A stretch of 27,700 bases of DNA from an uncultured Collinsella sp. Its GTDB lineage: Bacteria > Actinomycetota > Coriobacteriia > Coriobacteriales > Coriobacteriaceae. Made by a program: the position numbers and the translations under genes. The notes under the pieces were generated by a model, which made no database searches, had not been told where the DNA came from, and saw only the letters and a list, made by a program, of their open reading frames with translations. The stretch is taken from contig URCS01000027.1 in NCBI GenBank assembly GCA_900546455.1, positions 1 to 27,700 of the forward strand, read 5' to 3'. The number at the start of each line of letters is the position of its first letter. Positions within the stretch are counted from its first letter, which is position 1. Of this stretch, positions 15,784 through 23,167 are shown one piece after another.

Positions 15784-15792
15784 CACGGTCAA
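15764..15792 (-). promoter_or_regulatory. Promoter of the toxin-antitoxin operon
   Basis: On the - strand TTGACC (15792-15787) is followed after exactly 17 bp by TATAGT (15769-15764). It is about 40 bp upstream of the antitoxin ATG and is one of the best promoter matches in the window. Confidence 0.82.
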
Positions 15793-15796
15793 ACGC

Positions 15797-15843
15797 AAAA
15801 AAAGCCCGCACCCGGACGACGGCAATGCCGCCCGGGCGCAGGC
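15797..15843 (-). terminator. Intrinsic terminator of the P-type ATPase operon
   Basis: On the - strand GCCTGCGCCCGG pairs with CCGGGTGCGGGC (two G·U pairs), with an inner CGGCA/TGCCG hairpin, followed by TTTTTTT. It lies about 20 bp after the ATPase stop. Its T-run ends only 5 bp before the -35 box of the toxin-antitoxin promoter. Confidence 0.92.
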
Positions 15844-15863
15844 CATAAACTCAAGCAAAAATG

Positions 15864-17939
15864 CTAGCGCAGATATGCTTTCGCGTTGCTCAGGCTGTAG
15901 GCAATCGTCGAGCCATTGTGCAGCAGCGACGACGTCTGCGGGGTAATCGCGCCGGCAATGCCGAGCGCCAAAAGCGCCGAGTTGGTGAGCATCACCTTGG
16001 AATACGAGCTTGTCAGACGGTCGATAAGCCCCTGACTCATGCGGCGCAGACGCACGATCGCCGCGAGGTCCGTATCGGCCAGGATGATGTCGGCGACCTC
16101 TTTGGCGATATCGCTTCCGCCGCCCATGGCCAGGCCCACGTCGGCCAGGCCCAGCGCCGGTGAGTCGTTGACGCCATCGCCCACCATGGCAACGTGGCGC
16201 CCCTCGCCCTTAATGCGCTCAACATACGCGTACTTGTCCTCGGGCAGCAGCTCGGCCTTAAACTCGTCGACGCCCGCCTCGCGAGCAATGCGCTCGGCCG
16301 TGCGCTCCGAGTCGCCCGTGAGCATGACCACGTGCTTAACGCCCAACGCGTGCAAGTCGGCGATGGCCTCGCGCACGCCGGGTTTGAGCGGGTCCTCGAT
16401 ACCGAGCACGCCAACGACCGTACCGTCGACCGCCAGGTACAGCGGCGACAAGCCCTGCATCTGGGACTCGATGCGCTCCTTAATGTCGGACTCGAGCTGC
16501 GCGCCCTCATCCTCAAATACAAAGTGCGCGGAACCGATGATGGCGCGACGCCCTTCGATGGACGAAGCGATGCCGTGTGCCACGATGTACTCGACGGCAG
16601 CATGGCGCTCGCGGTGCTCGAGCCCGCGCTCGCGGGCGGCGTTGACCACGGCGCGTGCCACCGGATGCGGAAAATGCTCCTCCAAGCAAGCGGAAAGGCG
16701 CAGGATCTCGTCCTCGCTCCAGCCATCGGTGGTGAGCACGCAGGCGAGACGCGGCTGCGCCTCGGTCAGCGTGCCGGTCTTATCAAACACAATGGTGTCG
16801 GCCTTGGCAAACGACTCAAAGTACTTTGCGCCCTTGACCATGACGCCCATCTTGGCGGCATCACTCATAGCGGTCATGACGGCGACGGAACCCGTGAGCT
16901 TGAGTGCGCACGAGTAGTCGACCATCAGTGCCGCCGAGGTCTTGATGAGGCTACGCGTGGTGAGAGCGACAAGGCCCGCGAGCAGGAAGTTCCACGGGAC
17001 GATCTTGTTGGCGAGGTCCTCCATGTGCGACTGGCCCTCGGACTTGAGCGAGTCGGCCGCCTGCACGAGCGAGACGATCGAACGGAGCTTGGTCTGAGCC
17101 GTGTTGGCGCGCACGCGCACCAAGATGCTGCCGTCTTCCACGACGGTGCCGGCGAACACGTCGTCGCCCACGCTGCGCCCGACGGCCAGCGGCTCGCCGG
17201 TCAGGGTCGCCTGGTTGACCATGGCGCTCCCCTGCTCGACCACGCCATCGATGCAGATGGACATGCCGGTGCGCCCGGCGACCAAATCGCCGGGCTCGAG
17301 CTCGGTCGCGGCAACGCTCACCTCGGTGTCGCCGACGACCTTTTGCGCCTTGTCGGGCACGTCGAGCAGCGAGTTGATGAGCTCGTTTTCGCTCATGGCA
17401 CGTGTGTAGTCCTCGAGCAGCTCGCCCACGTTGAGTAGGAACATTGTCTGGCCCGCGGTGTCGACGTCGCGCTTGACGAAGGAGATGCCGATGGCTGACG
17501 CATCGAGCACGGGGACGGTCAGACGCGGCTGCGCGAGCTCGCGGAGAGCGGCGCGCAAAAAGGCCATGTAGCCGGCGACGACAAAGGCGGCACGCAGCGG
17601 TGTGGGCAAAAACCAACGGCGCGCGTAGTGGGCGCCGACGAGCGTGGCCAGGTCCATAACCAGTTTGTGCTTGCGCGGCTCGAGCTGCATCACATAGCCC
17701 GACTTGGCGTCGGCGATGGCCTGAGCATCGAGCGCGCCGACGGCGGCCAGCACGGCGTCGCGTCGCGGCTCGTCGTATTCGAGCGCCATCTGGCCGATGC
17801 GGCCGTAGACGCGCACCTTGCGCACGCCGTCGATTTCGCCGCTAAGCTTTAGAAGCGCATCGAGATCGCTCTCTGGCACAGGACCCGCCATCTGGAGGCG
17901 GGTCCTGCCGGGGATCTCGCTGATAATCGAGAATCTCAT
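15864..17939 (-). CDS. P1B-type heavy-metal-transporting ATPase (CtpC-like)
   Basis: A 691-residue membrane ATPase that should export a transition metal, driven by ATP through an aspartyl-phosphate. It has TGEP at 247-250 (actuator domain), DKTGT at 386-390 with the phosphorylated Asp386, HP at 425-426 of the nucleotide site, TGDS at 541-544 and GDGVND at 587-592. The N-terminal ~75 residues look like a degenerate HMA fold without the CxxC metal site. The key intramembrane motif is YSCALKL (342-348) where copper and zinc/cadmium pumps have CPC. A lone Ser-Cys points to another metal class, possibly Mn or Zn as discussed for mycobacterial CtpC. The substrate is inferred only. The gene follows 18 bp after a small membrane-protein gene that is probably its partner, and a likely metal-responsive operator lies upstream of that gene. 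Confidence 0.92.
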   Translation of the reverse strand: MRFSIISEIPGRTRLQMAGPVPESDLDALLKLSGEIDGVRKVRVYGRIGQMALEYDEPRRDAVLAAVGALDAQAIADAKSGYVMQLEPRKHKLVMDLATLVGAHYARRWFLPTPLRAAFVVAGYMAFLRAALRELAQPRLTVPVLDASAIGISFVKRDVDTAGQTMFLLNVGELLEDYTRAMSENELINSLLDVPDKAQKVVGDTEVSVAATELEPGDLVAGRTGMSICIDGVVEQGSAMVNQATLTGEPLAVGRSVGDDVFAGTVVEDGSILVRVRANTAQTKLRSIVSLVQAADSLKSEGQSHMEDLANKIVPWNFLLAGLVALTTRSLIKTSAALMVDYSCALKLTGSVAVMTAMSDAAKMGVMVKGAKYFESFAKADTIVFDKTGTLTEAQPRLACVLTTDGWSEDEILRLSACLEEHFPHPVARAVVNAARERGLEHRERHAAVEYIVAHGIASSIEGRRAIIGSAHFVFEDEGAQLESDIKERIESQMQGLSPLYLAVDGTVVGVLGIEDPLKPGVREAIADLHALGVKHVVMLTGDSERTAERIAREAGVDEFKAELLPEDKYAYVERIKGEGRHVAMVGDGVNDSPALGLADVGLAMGGGSDIAKEVADIILADTDLAAIVRLRRMSQGLIDRLTSSYSKVMLTNSALLALGIAGAITPQTSSLLHNGSTIAYSLSNAKAYLR

Positions 17940-17957
17940 AGTTTGTGCCTGAGAGCG

Positions 17958-18203
17958 CTACTCGGCCGCGTTGTCCGCGTCAGCCTCGCTCTGGGTGATG
18001 TAGGCAGCCTCGGCAACCATGTCGTCGACATTGGCCTTTGCCTGCTCGACCATGTCCTGGTAGCCGTTCTTGATGCGCATGCCGCACGCGATGCCCTGCA
18101 CGCAGGCGTTCTTTACCGGAGCGCTGGTAAGCAGCTTGATGCCGGCCGTGCCAAGCAGAAAACCGCCACCGACAAGCAGGGTATTGAACGTCGACTTCTT
18201 CAT
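17958..18203 (-). CDS. Small membrane partner of the P-type ATPase (DUF6110/DUF1490, PacL-like)
   Basis: An 81-residue protein with one N-terminal hydrophobic segment (TFNTLLVGGGFLLGTAGIKLL, residues about 5-25) followed by a helical, acidic C-terminus rich in Ala, Asp and Glu (…DMVEQAKANVDDMVAEAAYITQSEADADNAAE). The arrangement and the gene order (small protein then ATPase) recall the mycobacterial PacL proteins, which scaffold and stabilise P-type ATPases, and the DUF6110 proteins beside similar ATPases in Gram-positive gut bacteria. ATG 18203 is chosen for the AGGGAG just upstream and because the membrane segment begins there. The acidic tail may bind the exported metal. That is inference. 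Confidence 0.72.
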   Translation of the reverse strand: MKKSTFNTLLVGGGFLLGTAGIKLLTSAPVKNACVQGIACGMRIKNGYQDMVEQAKANVDDMVAEAAYITQSEADADNAAE

Positions 18204-18294
18204 GTTGCTTCTCCCTTTTGCCGCATTGGACGCGGCATGGTGCTTCAGCACCCGAGTAAACAAGTTTGCTCGAGCACGCTTTTGAAATATCTCA

Positions 18295-18331
18295 ATTTTA
18301 TCTAACTATCTAGGTCAGCCATGGCTAACCT
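18295..18331 (-). promoter_or_regulatory. Putative metal-regulated promoter/operator of the ATPase operon
   Basis: AGGTCAGCCATGGCTAACCT at 18312-18331 is a 20-bp palindrome matching at 9 of 10 arm positions. On the - strand a TAAAAT -10 candidate lies 11 bp downstream (18300-18295), so the palindrome covers the -35 region, a repressor position. The half-site AGGTTAG is also that of DtxR/IdeR boxes, but the spacing here is longer. A sister site is at 22036-22055. Confidence 0.6.
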
Positions 18332-18373
18332 TTTGAAAATTAACGATGCGGAGTAACCGATTGTCAATGTGAG

Positions 18374-18390
18374 AAAGGGACTGTCCCTTT
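18374..18390. other. Short hairpin after the ABC operon
   Basis: AAAGGGA and TCCCTTT form a 7-bp stem with a 3-nt loop, 8 bp beyond the stop of the second ABC gene. No U-run follows on the - strand, so it is at best a weak terminator. Confidence 0.4.
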
Positions 18391-18398
18391 GCCCCTTC

Positions 18399-20156
18399 TT
18401 ACAACTGCCAGGTAGCTGCTTCCTTTTGCAGCGCCACCATGCGGGCGAATTCTCCACCTGCCGCCTTGAGCTGCGCCGGAGTGCCCTGCTCGGCAACCAC
18501 ACCATCCTTGAGTACAACGATTTTGTCGGCATTTTCCACCGTACGCATACGGTGGGCAATAACGATAACCGTCTTACCTGCAAGCAGACGGGAGAGCGCC
18601 TGCTGAACCACGGTCTCGTTCTCCACATCCAAGCTCGCCGTCGCCTCGTCCAACAGCACGATAGGCGCGTCTTTGAGCAGCGCACGGGCGATAGAGATGC
18701 GCTGGCGCTCACCGCCGGACAGCTTGGAGCCGTTCTCGCCGATCATAGTGTTGTAGCCCTGCGGCATGCGGCTCACAAACTCGTCGCAGTTGGCGGCACG
18801 CGCGGCAGCAAGCACTTCCTCATCGGTGGCATCGCGACGACCAAGACGGATGTTTCCCATCACCGTGTCGTCAAAGAGCAGCACGTCTTGGAACACAATG
18901 GCGTAGTCGCGCAGCAGCACCTCGGGATCCACGCTCGCAACATCCACGCCGCCCACGGTGACCGTGCCTTCGGTGGCGTCCCAAAAGCGCGCGGCCAGGC
19001 GGCTCACCGTGGACTTACCGGAGCCCGAAGGACCGACCAGTGCCGTGACCTCGCCTTCCTTGGCGGTAAAGCTCACATCGGTAAGAACTTTCTCGCCGGC
19101 GCGGCCGTCCTCGCCCGCACCATAGCCAAATGCCACGTGATCGAACACCACATCGTGGCCCACGGGCTCAAATTTCTCGCTGCCCCGCGCCACAGGCTCT
19201 TCCATGATAGAGCGCATACGCTTAGCTGACGACTCGGCGGCAAACAGCTCGGACACCAGCATCAACGCCTGGTCAAAGGGTGCATAGATACGGCTCACCA
19301 TAAGCAAGAAGGCAAACATCACCAAAAAGTCGACCCGCCCCGAGGCAACCATCGCGGCACCCGTTACCAGCGTGGAAGCGACCCCCAGACGCAAAATGAC
19401 AAAGGCAGAGTTGACCAAAAGCCCGTTAACGAGTTCTCCCTTAGTGGTCTCGCGCTCCTCGGCATCGATCACGGCACCGAGTCCCTCAAGATAATAGGCC
19501 TCCTGGTTGGTAGCGCGGATCTCGCGCACACAATCGAGCGTCTCCTGGATCGCCTCGGTGACTTTGACCTTCTCGGCGCGAACACGGTCGAACACCGGGA
19601 CCATGGGGCCGCGCGTCAAATACAGCACGGCAAAGGCCACGGGAACGCTCCAGAACGCCGCGATCGCCAACTGCCAGCAAAAGAACAGCGATGCTGCGAA
19701 CACAATAGCGCTTGCGATAATGGCGCCCCAAAGCTCTCCCAACACGTGGCTGTAGGCGTGCTCCATGGCCTGGACGTCGCCCATGATGGTCTCGGTTAAA
19801 TCGGCCAGATCACGACGACCAAAAAACGACAGCGGCAGTTTGCGCAAGCGCTCGGCAATCTCCATACGCTGCTTGCCGCACTCCTCGTAAAAGATGCAGT
19901 AGGTGTAGTAATACTGCTGCCAGTTAGAGGCAAAGAGCAACACAAAAAAGACCACGAGGCCGCCCACGATCGGCAGGGCATCCGGCAGGTCGGCGCCAGT
20001 GGCGAGATGTTCGACAAAACCGGCCATGACCAGGAATAAAAAGCCCATGCCGGCCATGGTAATAAGATTGGTGAGCGTGGTCCAGAAAATGCCGCGCTTT
20101 ACGCCGGCGACGCCTTTATCGGATAGGAAATACTTCTTTTGGAATGAGGCGAACAT
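18399..20156 (-). CDS. ABC transporter, fused permease/ATPase half-transporter (YbtQ/IrtB-like)
   Basis: A 585-residue half-transporter with about six membrane helices in residues 20-300, then a nucleotide-binding domain. The ATPase motifs are GPSGSGKST (375-383), LSGGE (479-483), VLLDE (500-504) and the IAHR switch His. The stretch ERLRKLPLSFFGRRDLADLT near 102-121 is typical of the YbtPQ/IrtAB branch, exporter-fold proteins that import ferric siderophores. Its ATG follows directly on the TAA of the first ABC gene (TAAATG), so the two are coupled and should form a heterodimer. The site sequences are all intact. The substrate is not proven. The shared palindrome with the metal ATPase and the AraC neighbour favour a metal or siderophore. 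Confidence 0.88.
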   Translation of the reverse strand: MFASFQKKYFLSDKGVAGVKRGIFWTTLTNLITMAGMGFLFLVMAGFVEHLATGADLPDALPIVGGLVVFFVLLFASNWQQYYYTYCIFYEECGKQRMEIAERLRKLPLSFFGRRDLADLTETIMGDVQAMEHAYSHVLGELWGAIIASAIVFAASLFFCWQLAIAAFWSVPVAFAVLYLTRGPMVPVFDRVRAEKVKVTEAIQETLDCVREIRATNQEAYYLEGLGAVIDAEERETTKGELVNGLLVNSAFVILRLGVASTLVTGAAMVASGRVDFLVMFAFLLMVSRIYAPFDQALMLVSELFAAESSAKRMRSIMEEPVARGSEKFEPVGHDVVFDHVAFGYGAGEDGRAGEKVLTDVSFTAKEGEVTALVGPSGSGKSTVSRLAARFWDATEGTVTVGGVDVASVDPEVLLRDYAIVFQDVLLFDDTVMGNIRLGRRDATDEEVLAAARAANCDEFVSRMPQGYNTMIGENGSKLSGGERQRISIARALLKDAPIVLLDEATASLDVENETVVQQALSRLLAGKTVIVIAHRMRTVENADKIVVLKDGVVAEQGTPAQLKAAGGEFARMVALQKEAATWQL

Positions 20157-21983
20157 TTAGGCCTCGCCTCCCTTCGTGACGGCGGCATCCGCGGTCGCTG
20201 CAGTGATTTTCCAGCTCGCGGCCTGTTCGTATTCGGCCCACATCTTGGCATACAAACCCTCTTGGGACAGCAACTCGGCATGAGTACCCGACTCCTGCAC
20301 GCTGCCCTGGTTGAGCACCACGATTTGGTCTGCGCCCACTACAGTCGAGAGTCGGTGCGCAATCATAATGACCGTGCGACCCGCCGCCAGCTTGCTAAAG
20401 GCGCGCTGGATGAGTGCCTCGTTCTCGGGATCGGCAAACGCCGTGGCCTCATCGAGCACCACGATAGGCGCGTCTTTAAGGATCGCGCGGGCGAGTGCCA
20501 CGCGCTGGACCTCGCCGCCCGAAAGATATGCTCCGCCGGCACCGAGCATGGTATTGATGCCCTGTGGGAGCTTGGCCACAATGTCGTCGCACTGAGCTGC
20601 GGAGAGGGCCGCACGCACTTCGTCGTCAGTGGCCGTAGGCTTGGAGGCGCGCACGTTATCGGCAAGTGTTTGCCGGAACAGCTGGTTGGTCTGGAACACG
20701 AAGGCAACCTGGTCCATAAGCTCGTGCGGGTCCATGTCGCGAACGTCTACGCCGCCTACGAGCACGCGACCTGCGGAAACATCCCAAAAACGCGGAATCA
20801 GGCTTGCGCAGGTTGACTTGCCGCCACCCGAGGGACCCACCAGGGCGAGGGTGCTACCAGCGGGAACGCTGAAACTCACATGGCTAACGGCAGGTGCTTC
20901 GGCACCCTCGTACGTAAAGCTCACGTCCTCAAATCGCACGTCGGCGCCGGCAGGGTGCTTGGGTTGGGCGGGCACGGAGAGCTGCTTGGATTCCATGACG
21001 CTTCGAATACGAGCCAGCGAATCGGCACTCATTTGAGACGCCTCGCCCACAAACATAAGCTTGGTCATGGCTGTGGGCACCACGGCCGAAAAAATCGCGT
21101 AGAAGGTGAAGTTTGTCAAAAAGTGCGCAAAATCCGTCTCGCCCGGAGCCAGCAGCAACGCCACGGGCAATAAGAATGCCACGAGGCCGTTGAGCGCCGT
21201 AAGATTGAGCACCTGCGGACCTCGGCAGAACGTGCCCGCATAGTTTTGTGCCATATCGGCGTATTCGGCAATCGCATTATGGAAAGCCTTAAAGGAGTAG
21301 ACCGTCTGCTGAAACACCTTGACCACGGGGATGCCGCGTACGTATTCGGTGCCGGTCTTGTTCATCTTGACCAACGCTCCCGTGTAGGCCTTCATAAACT
21401 CACCGCCCTTGCCGCCCATCATGGTGGCCATGGCGCTAAGCGAAATGGCCACCGAGATGAGGCATGCCGCGCCCAAGCGCCAATCGAGTGCGAAAAGCAG
21501 CACGAGCAGGCCTGCGACCATGGCGGTGGCGCCGGCGATATCGGGCAGCATGTGTGCGAGCAAAGTCTCGGTGGAGGCGGCGCATCCGTCTACAACACGA
21601 CGCAGCTCACCGGTGGCGTGCGTGTCAAAGTAGCCAAGCGGCAGCTTAAGCAGGTGCTCGCTCGTAGTCTTGCGGATATTGGACGCGCAGCGAAACGCAG
21701 ACAGGTGCGTGCACATGAGCCCCACGAAATAAGCTACGATGCTTGCCAGGGCAAAACCCACGGCCCACCAGCCATATATCGCGATATCGGTGGCTTCGCT
21801 CCAGTTAGGCGCCACGGCGATCAAATCGCGTGCGACAAGCCAAATGCACACGTACGGGCCAAAGCTCAGCAACTGCGAGAGCGCCGAGAGCGCCATGCCC
21901 AAATACGTTAGGAATTTGCGGTCACCGGCATACGCGAACAGCTCGCCGATACCGCCACCTTCCTTTTTTGATCCCTTTGCCAT
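20157..21983 (-). CDS. ABC transporter, fused permease/ATPase half-transporter (YbtP/IrtA-like)
   Basis: A 608-residue partner of the downstream half-transporter. Membrane helices occupy residues about 25-315 (first: YLGMALSALSQLLSFGPYVCIWLV). The ATPase domain has GPSGGGKST (383-391), YLSGGEVQR (486-494), VVLDE (508-512) and IAHR with His543. The D-loop reads ATAFADPENE rather than the usual SALD, so the two ATP sites of the heterodimer may not be equal. The ATG at 21983 has AAAGGA 5 bp upstream. The longer frame adds 12 residues without a ribosome site. It is the first gene of the operon, divergent from an AraC regulator, the same order as the ybtA-ybtPQ system of Yersinia. Confidence 0.88.
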   Translation of the reverse strand: MAKGSKKEGGGIGELFAYAGDRKFLTYLGMALSALSQLLSFGPYVCIWLVARDLIAVAPNWSEATDIAIYGWWAVGFALASIVAYFVGLMCTHLSAFRCASNIRKTTSEHLLKLPLGYFDTHATGELRRVVDGCAASTETLLAHMLPDIAGATAMVAGLLVLLFALDWRLGAACLISVAISLSAMATMMGGKGGEFMKAYTGALVKMNKTGTEYVRGIPVVKVFQQTVYSFKAFHNAIAEYADMAQNYAGTFCRGPQVLNLTALNGLVAFLLPVALLLAPGETDFAHFLTNFTFYAIFSAVVPTAMTKLMFVGEASQMSADSLARIRSVMESKQLSVPAQPKHPAGADVRFEDVSFTYEGAEAPAVSHVSFSVPAGSTLALVGPSGGGKSTCASLIPRFWDVSAGRVLVGGVDVRDMDPHELMDQVAFVFQTNQLFRQTLADNVRASKPTATDDEVRAALSAAQCDDIVAKLPQGINTMLGAGGAYLSGGEVQRVALARAILKDAPIVVLDEATAFADPENEALIQRAFSKLAAGRTVIMIAHRLSTVVGADQIVVLNQGSVQESGTHAELLSQEGLYAKMWAEYEQAASWKITAATADAAVTKGGEA

Positions 21984-22035
21984 GAGATTCCTTTCTAACG
22001 GCTTGAGAGTTAACCGCAATCAACTTATCATTGAC

Positions 22036-22055
22036 ATGTTAGCCATGGCTCACAA
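22036..22055. promoter_or_regulatory. Second copy of the putative metal operator, between the ABC operon and the AraC gene
   Basis: ATGTTAGCCATGGCTCACAA shares GTTAGCCATGGCT with the complement-symmetric site at 18312-18331 and is palindromic at 8 of 10 arm positions. It is centred about 60 bp from both divergent starts. A TTGACA hexamer (22031-22036) overlaps its left edge. The exact promoters on either strand are not clear. Confidence 0.6.
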
Positions 22056-22103
22056 TCAAGCCAGGCGTGGACGTTTCTGCAAAGGAAGGGGACGCTTTCG
22101 AAA

Positions 22104-23102
22104 ATGCATCGGGCCGCGACCAACATAACCGAGCTCTACGCGCCGCAGTTTGAGCAGTTTGGCCTGGAGCTTTCCGGCAAGGGCGCCGTCTTTACCGGCG
22201 AGGTGGCAAACGATCGGGCGCACGGACGCGCATGGATCATGCCCCTCTCCCCCACCTGCATCGTCATAGAGCATTTCATCACCCCGACGCACGATATGTA
22301 CCTGGCCGAATACACACCCGAGCCATACGCCTGCGTGAGCGAGGTCAGCAGCGCCACGCTCACCTGCATGCCCGAGATAGGCATAACACCCGCAAACCTC
22401 AAGCCGTTGCGCGGGTCGTGGCCGAGCAATGCAATTTGTAGTTTTATCCAGGATACCTGCGGAAACGAGCTCAGCCCGTTATACGCCGGACAGCTCTATC
22501 ACTCGCGCTCGGTGTTATTCCTACCGAGATACTTCGACGATTTCGAACGCCGCTACCCCGGCGAATTCGCTGGGCTTTTTGACGCCTTTGCCGAGTCGTG
22601 GGGCGAAGAAGCGCTATCGGCGATCGATCGGACATTCTGCCGTCTCGATGAGACGCGCGCTCGTGTCACGGGCGGGCATCTTTACATGAAGGGTACCGTA
22701 GAGACCATGGTTGCCGAGCTGGCGTACGCGCGAACAGCCCACAAGCAGGCACGTCAGGCCGAAGGGACACAGGCCGCTCTGGACATTGTCGAAGAAGCGA
22801 TCCTGGCTGTCGAGCGCGCCCTTGACGAGGGGCGTCGCATCGGCGTGGACGAGGTCGCCGAGCGGCTCTACACAAGCCGCTCCAAACTCTGCGCCACCTT
22901 TAAAGTCCAGACGGGCGAATCACTGGGCTCCTATATGCGGAGGCATCGTATGGAACGCGCGCAGGACCTTTTGGCCGACAGCCCCCTTTCGATAGCCCAA
23001 GTAGCCGAGCGACTCGGCTATCCCCAACAGGCGGCCTTCGCCCAAGCGTTCAAACAATACACCGGCATGACACCCACGGCTTGGCGAAGCAAGCACCGCT
23101 AA
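22104..23102 (+). CDS. AraC-family transcriptional regulator
   Basis: A 332-residue regulator. The C-terminal ~90 residues are a double helix-turn-helix. The first helix pair is in IGVDEVAERLYTSRSKLCATFKVQTG, and the second follows the family signature (LSIAQVAERLGYPQQAAFAQAFKQYTGMTPTAWR). The N-terminal ~230 residues, the presumed effector domain, contain an SRSVLFLPRYF-like stretch seen in YbtA-type regulators but no cupin motif I can confirm. The ATG at 22104 is 12 bp from GGAAGGGG, a slightly long spacing. It is divergent from the two ABC genes and likely activates them when a substrate (perhaps a siderophore-metal complex) is bound. A palindrome in the shared control region suggests a second, metal-dependent regulator. 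Confidence 0.9.
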   Translation: MHRAATNITELYAPQFEQFGLELSGKGAVFTGEVANDRAHGRAWIMPLSPTCIVIEHFITPTHDMYLAEYTPEPYACVSEVSSATLTCMPEIGITPANLKPLRGSWPSNAICSFIQDTCGNELSPLYAGQLYHSRSVLFLPRYFDDFERRYPGEFAGLFDAFAESWGEEALSAIDRTFCRLDETRARVTGGHLYMKGTVETMVAELAYARTAHKQARQAEGTQAALDIVEEAILAVERALDEGRRIGVDEVAERLYTSRSKLCATFKVQTGESLGSYMRRHRMERAQDLLADSPLSIAQVAERLGYPQQAAFAQAFKQYTGMTPTAWRSKHR

Positions 23103-23167
23103 GGTCCAAGCTCCCTGGCCGTTACGGAGCGATTTAATTAGCCGCCGCCCATCAGCTCGCCCAGGAT

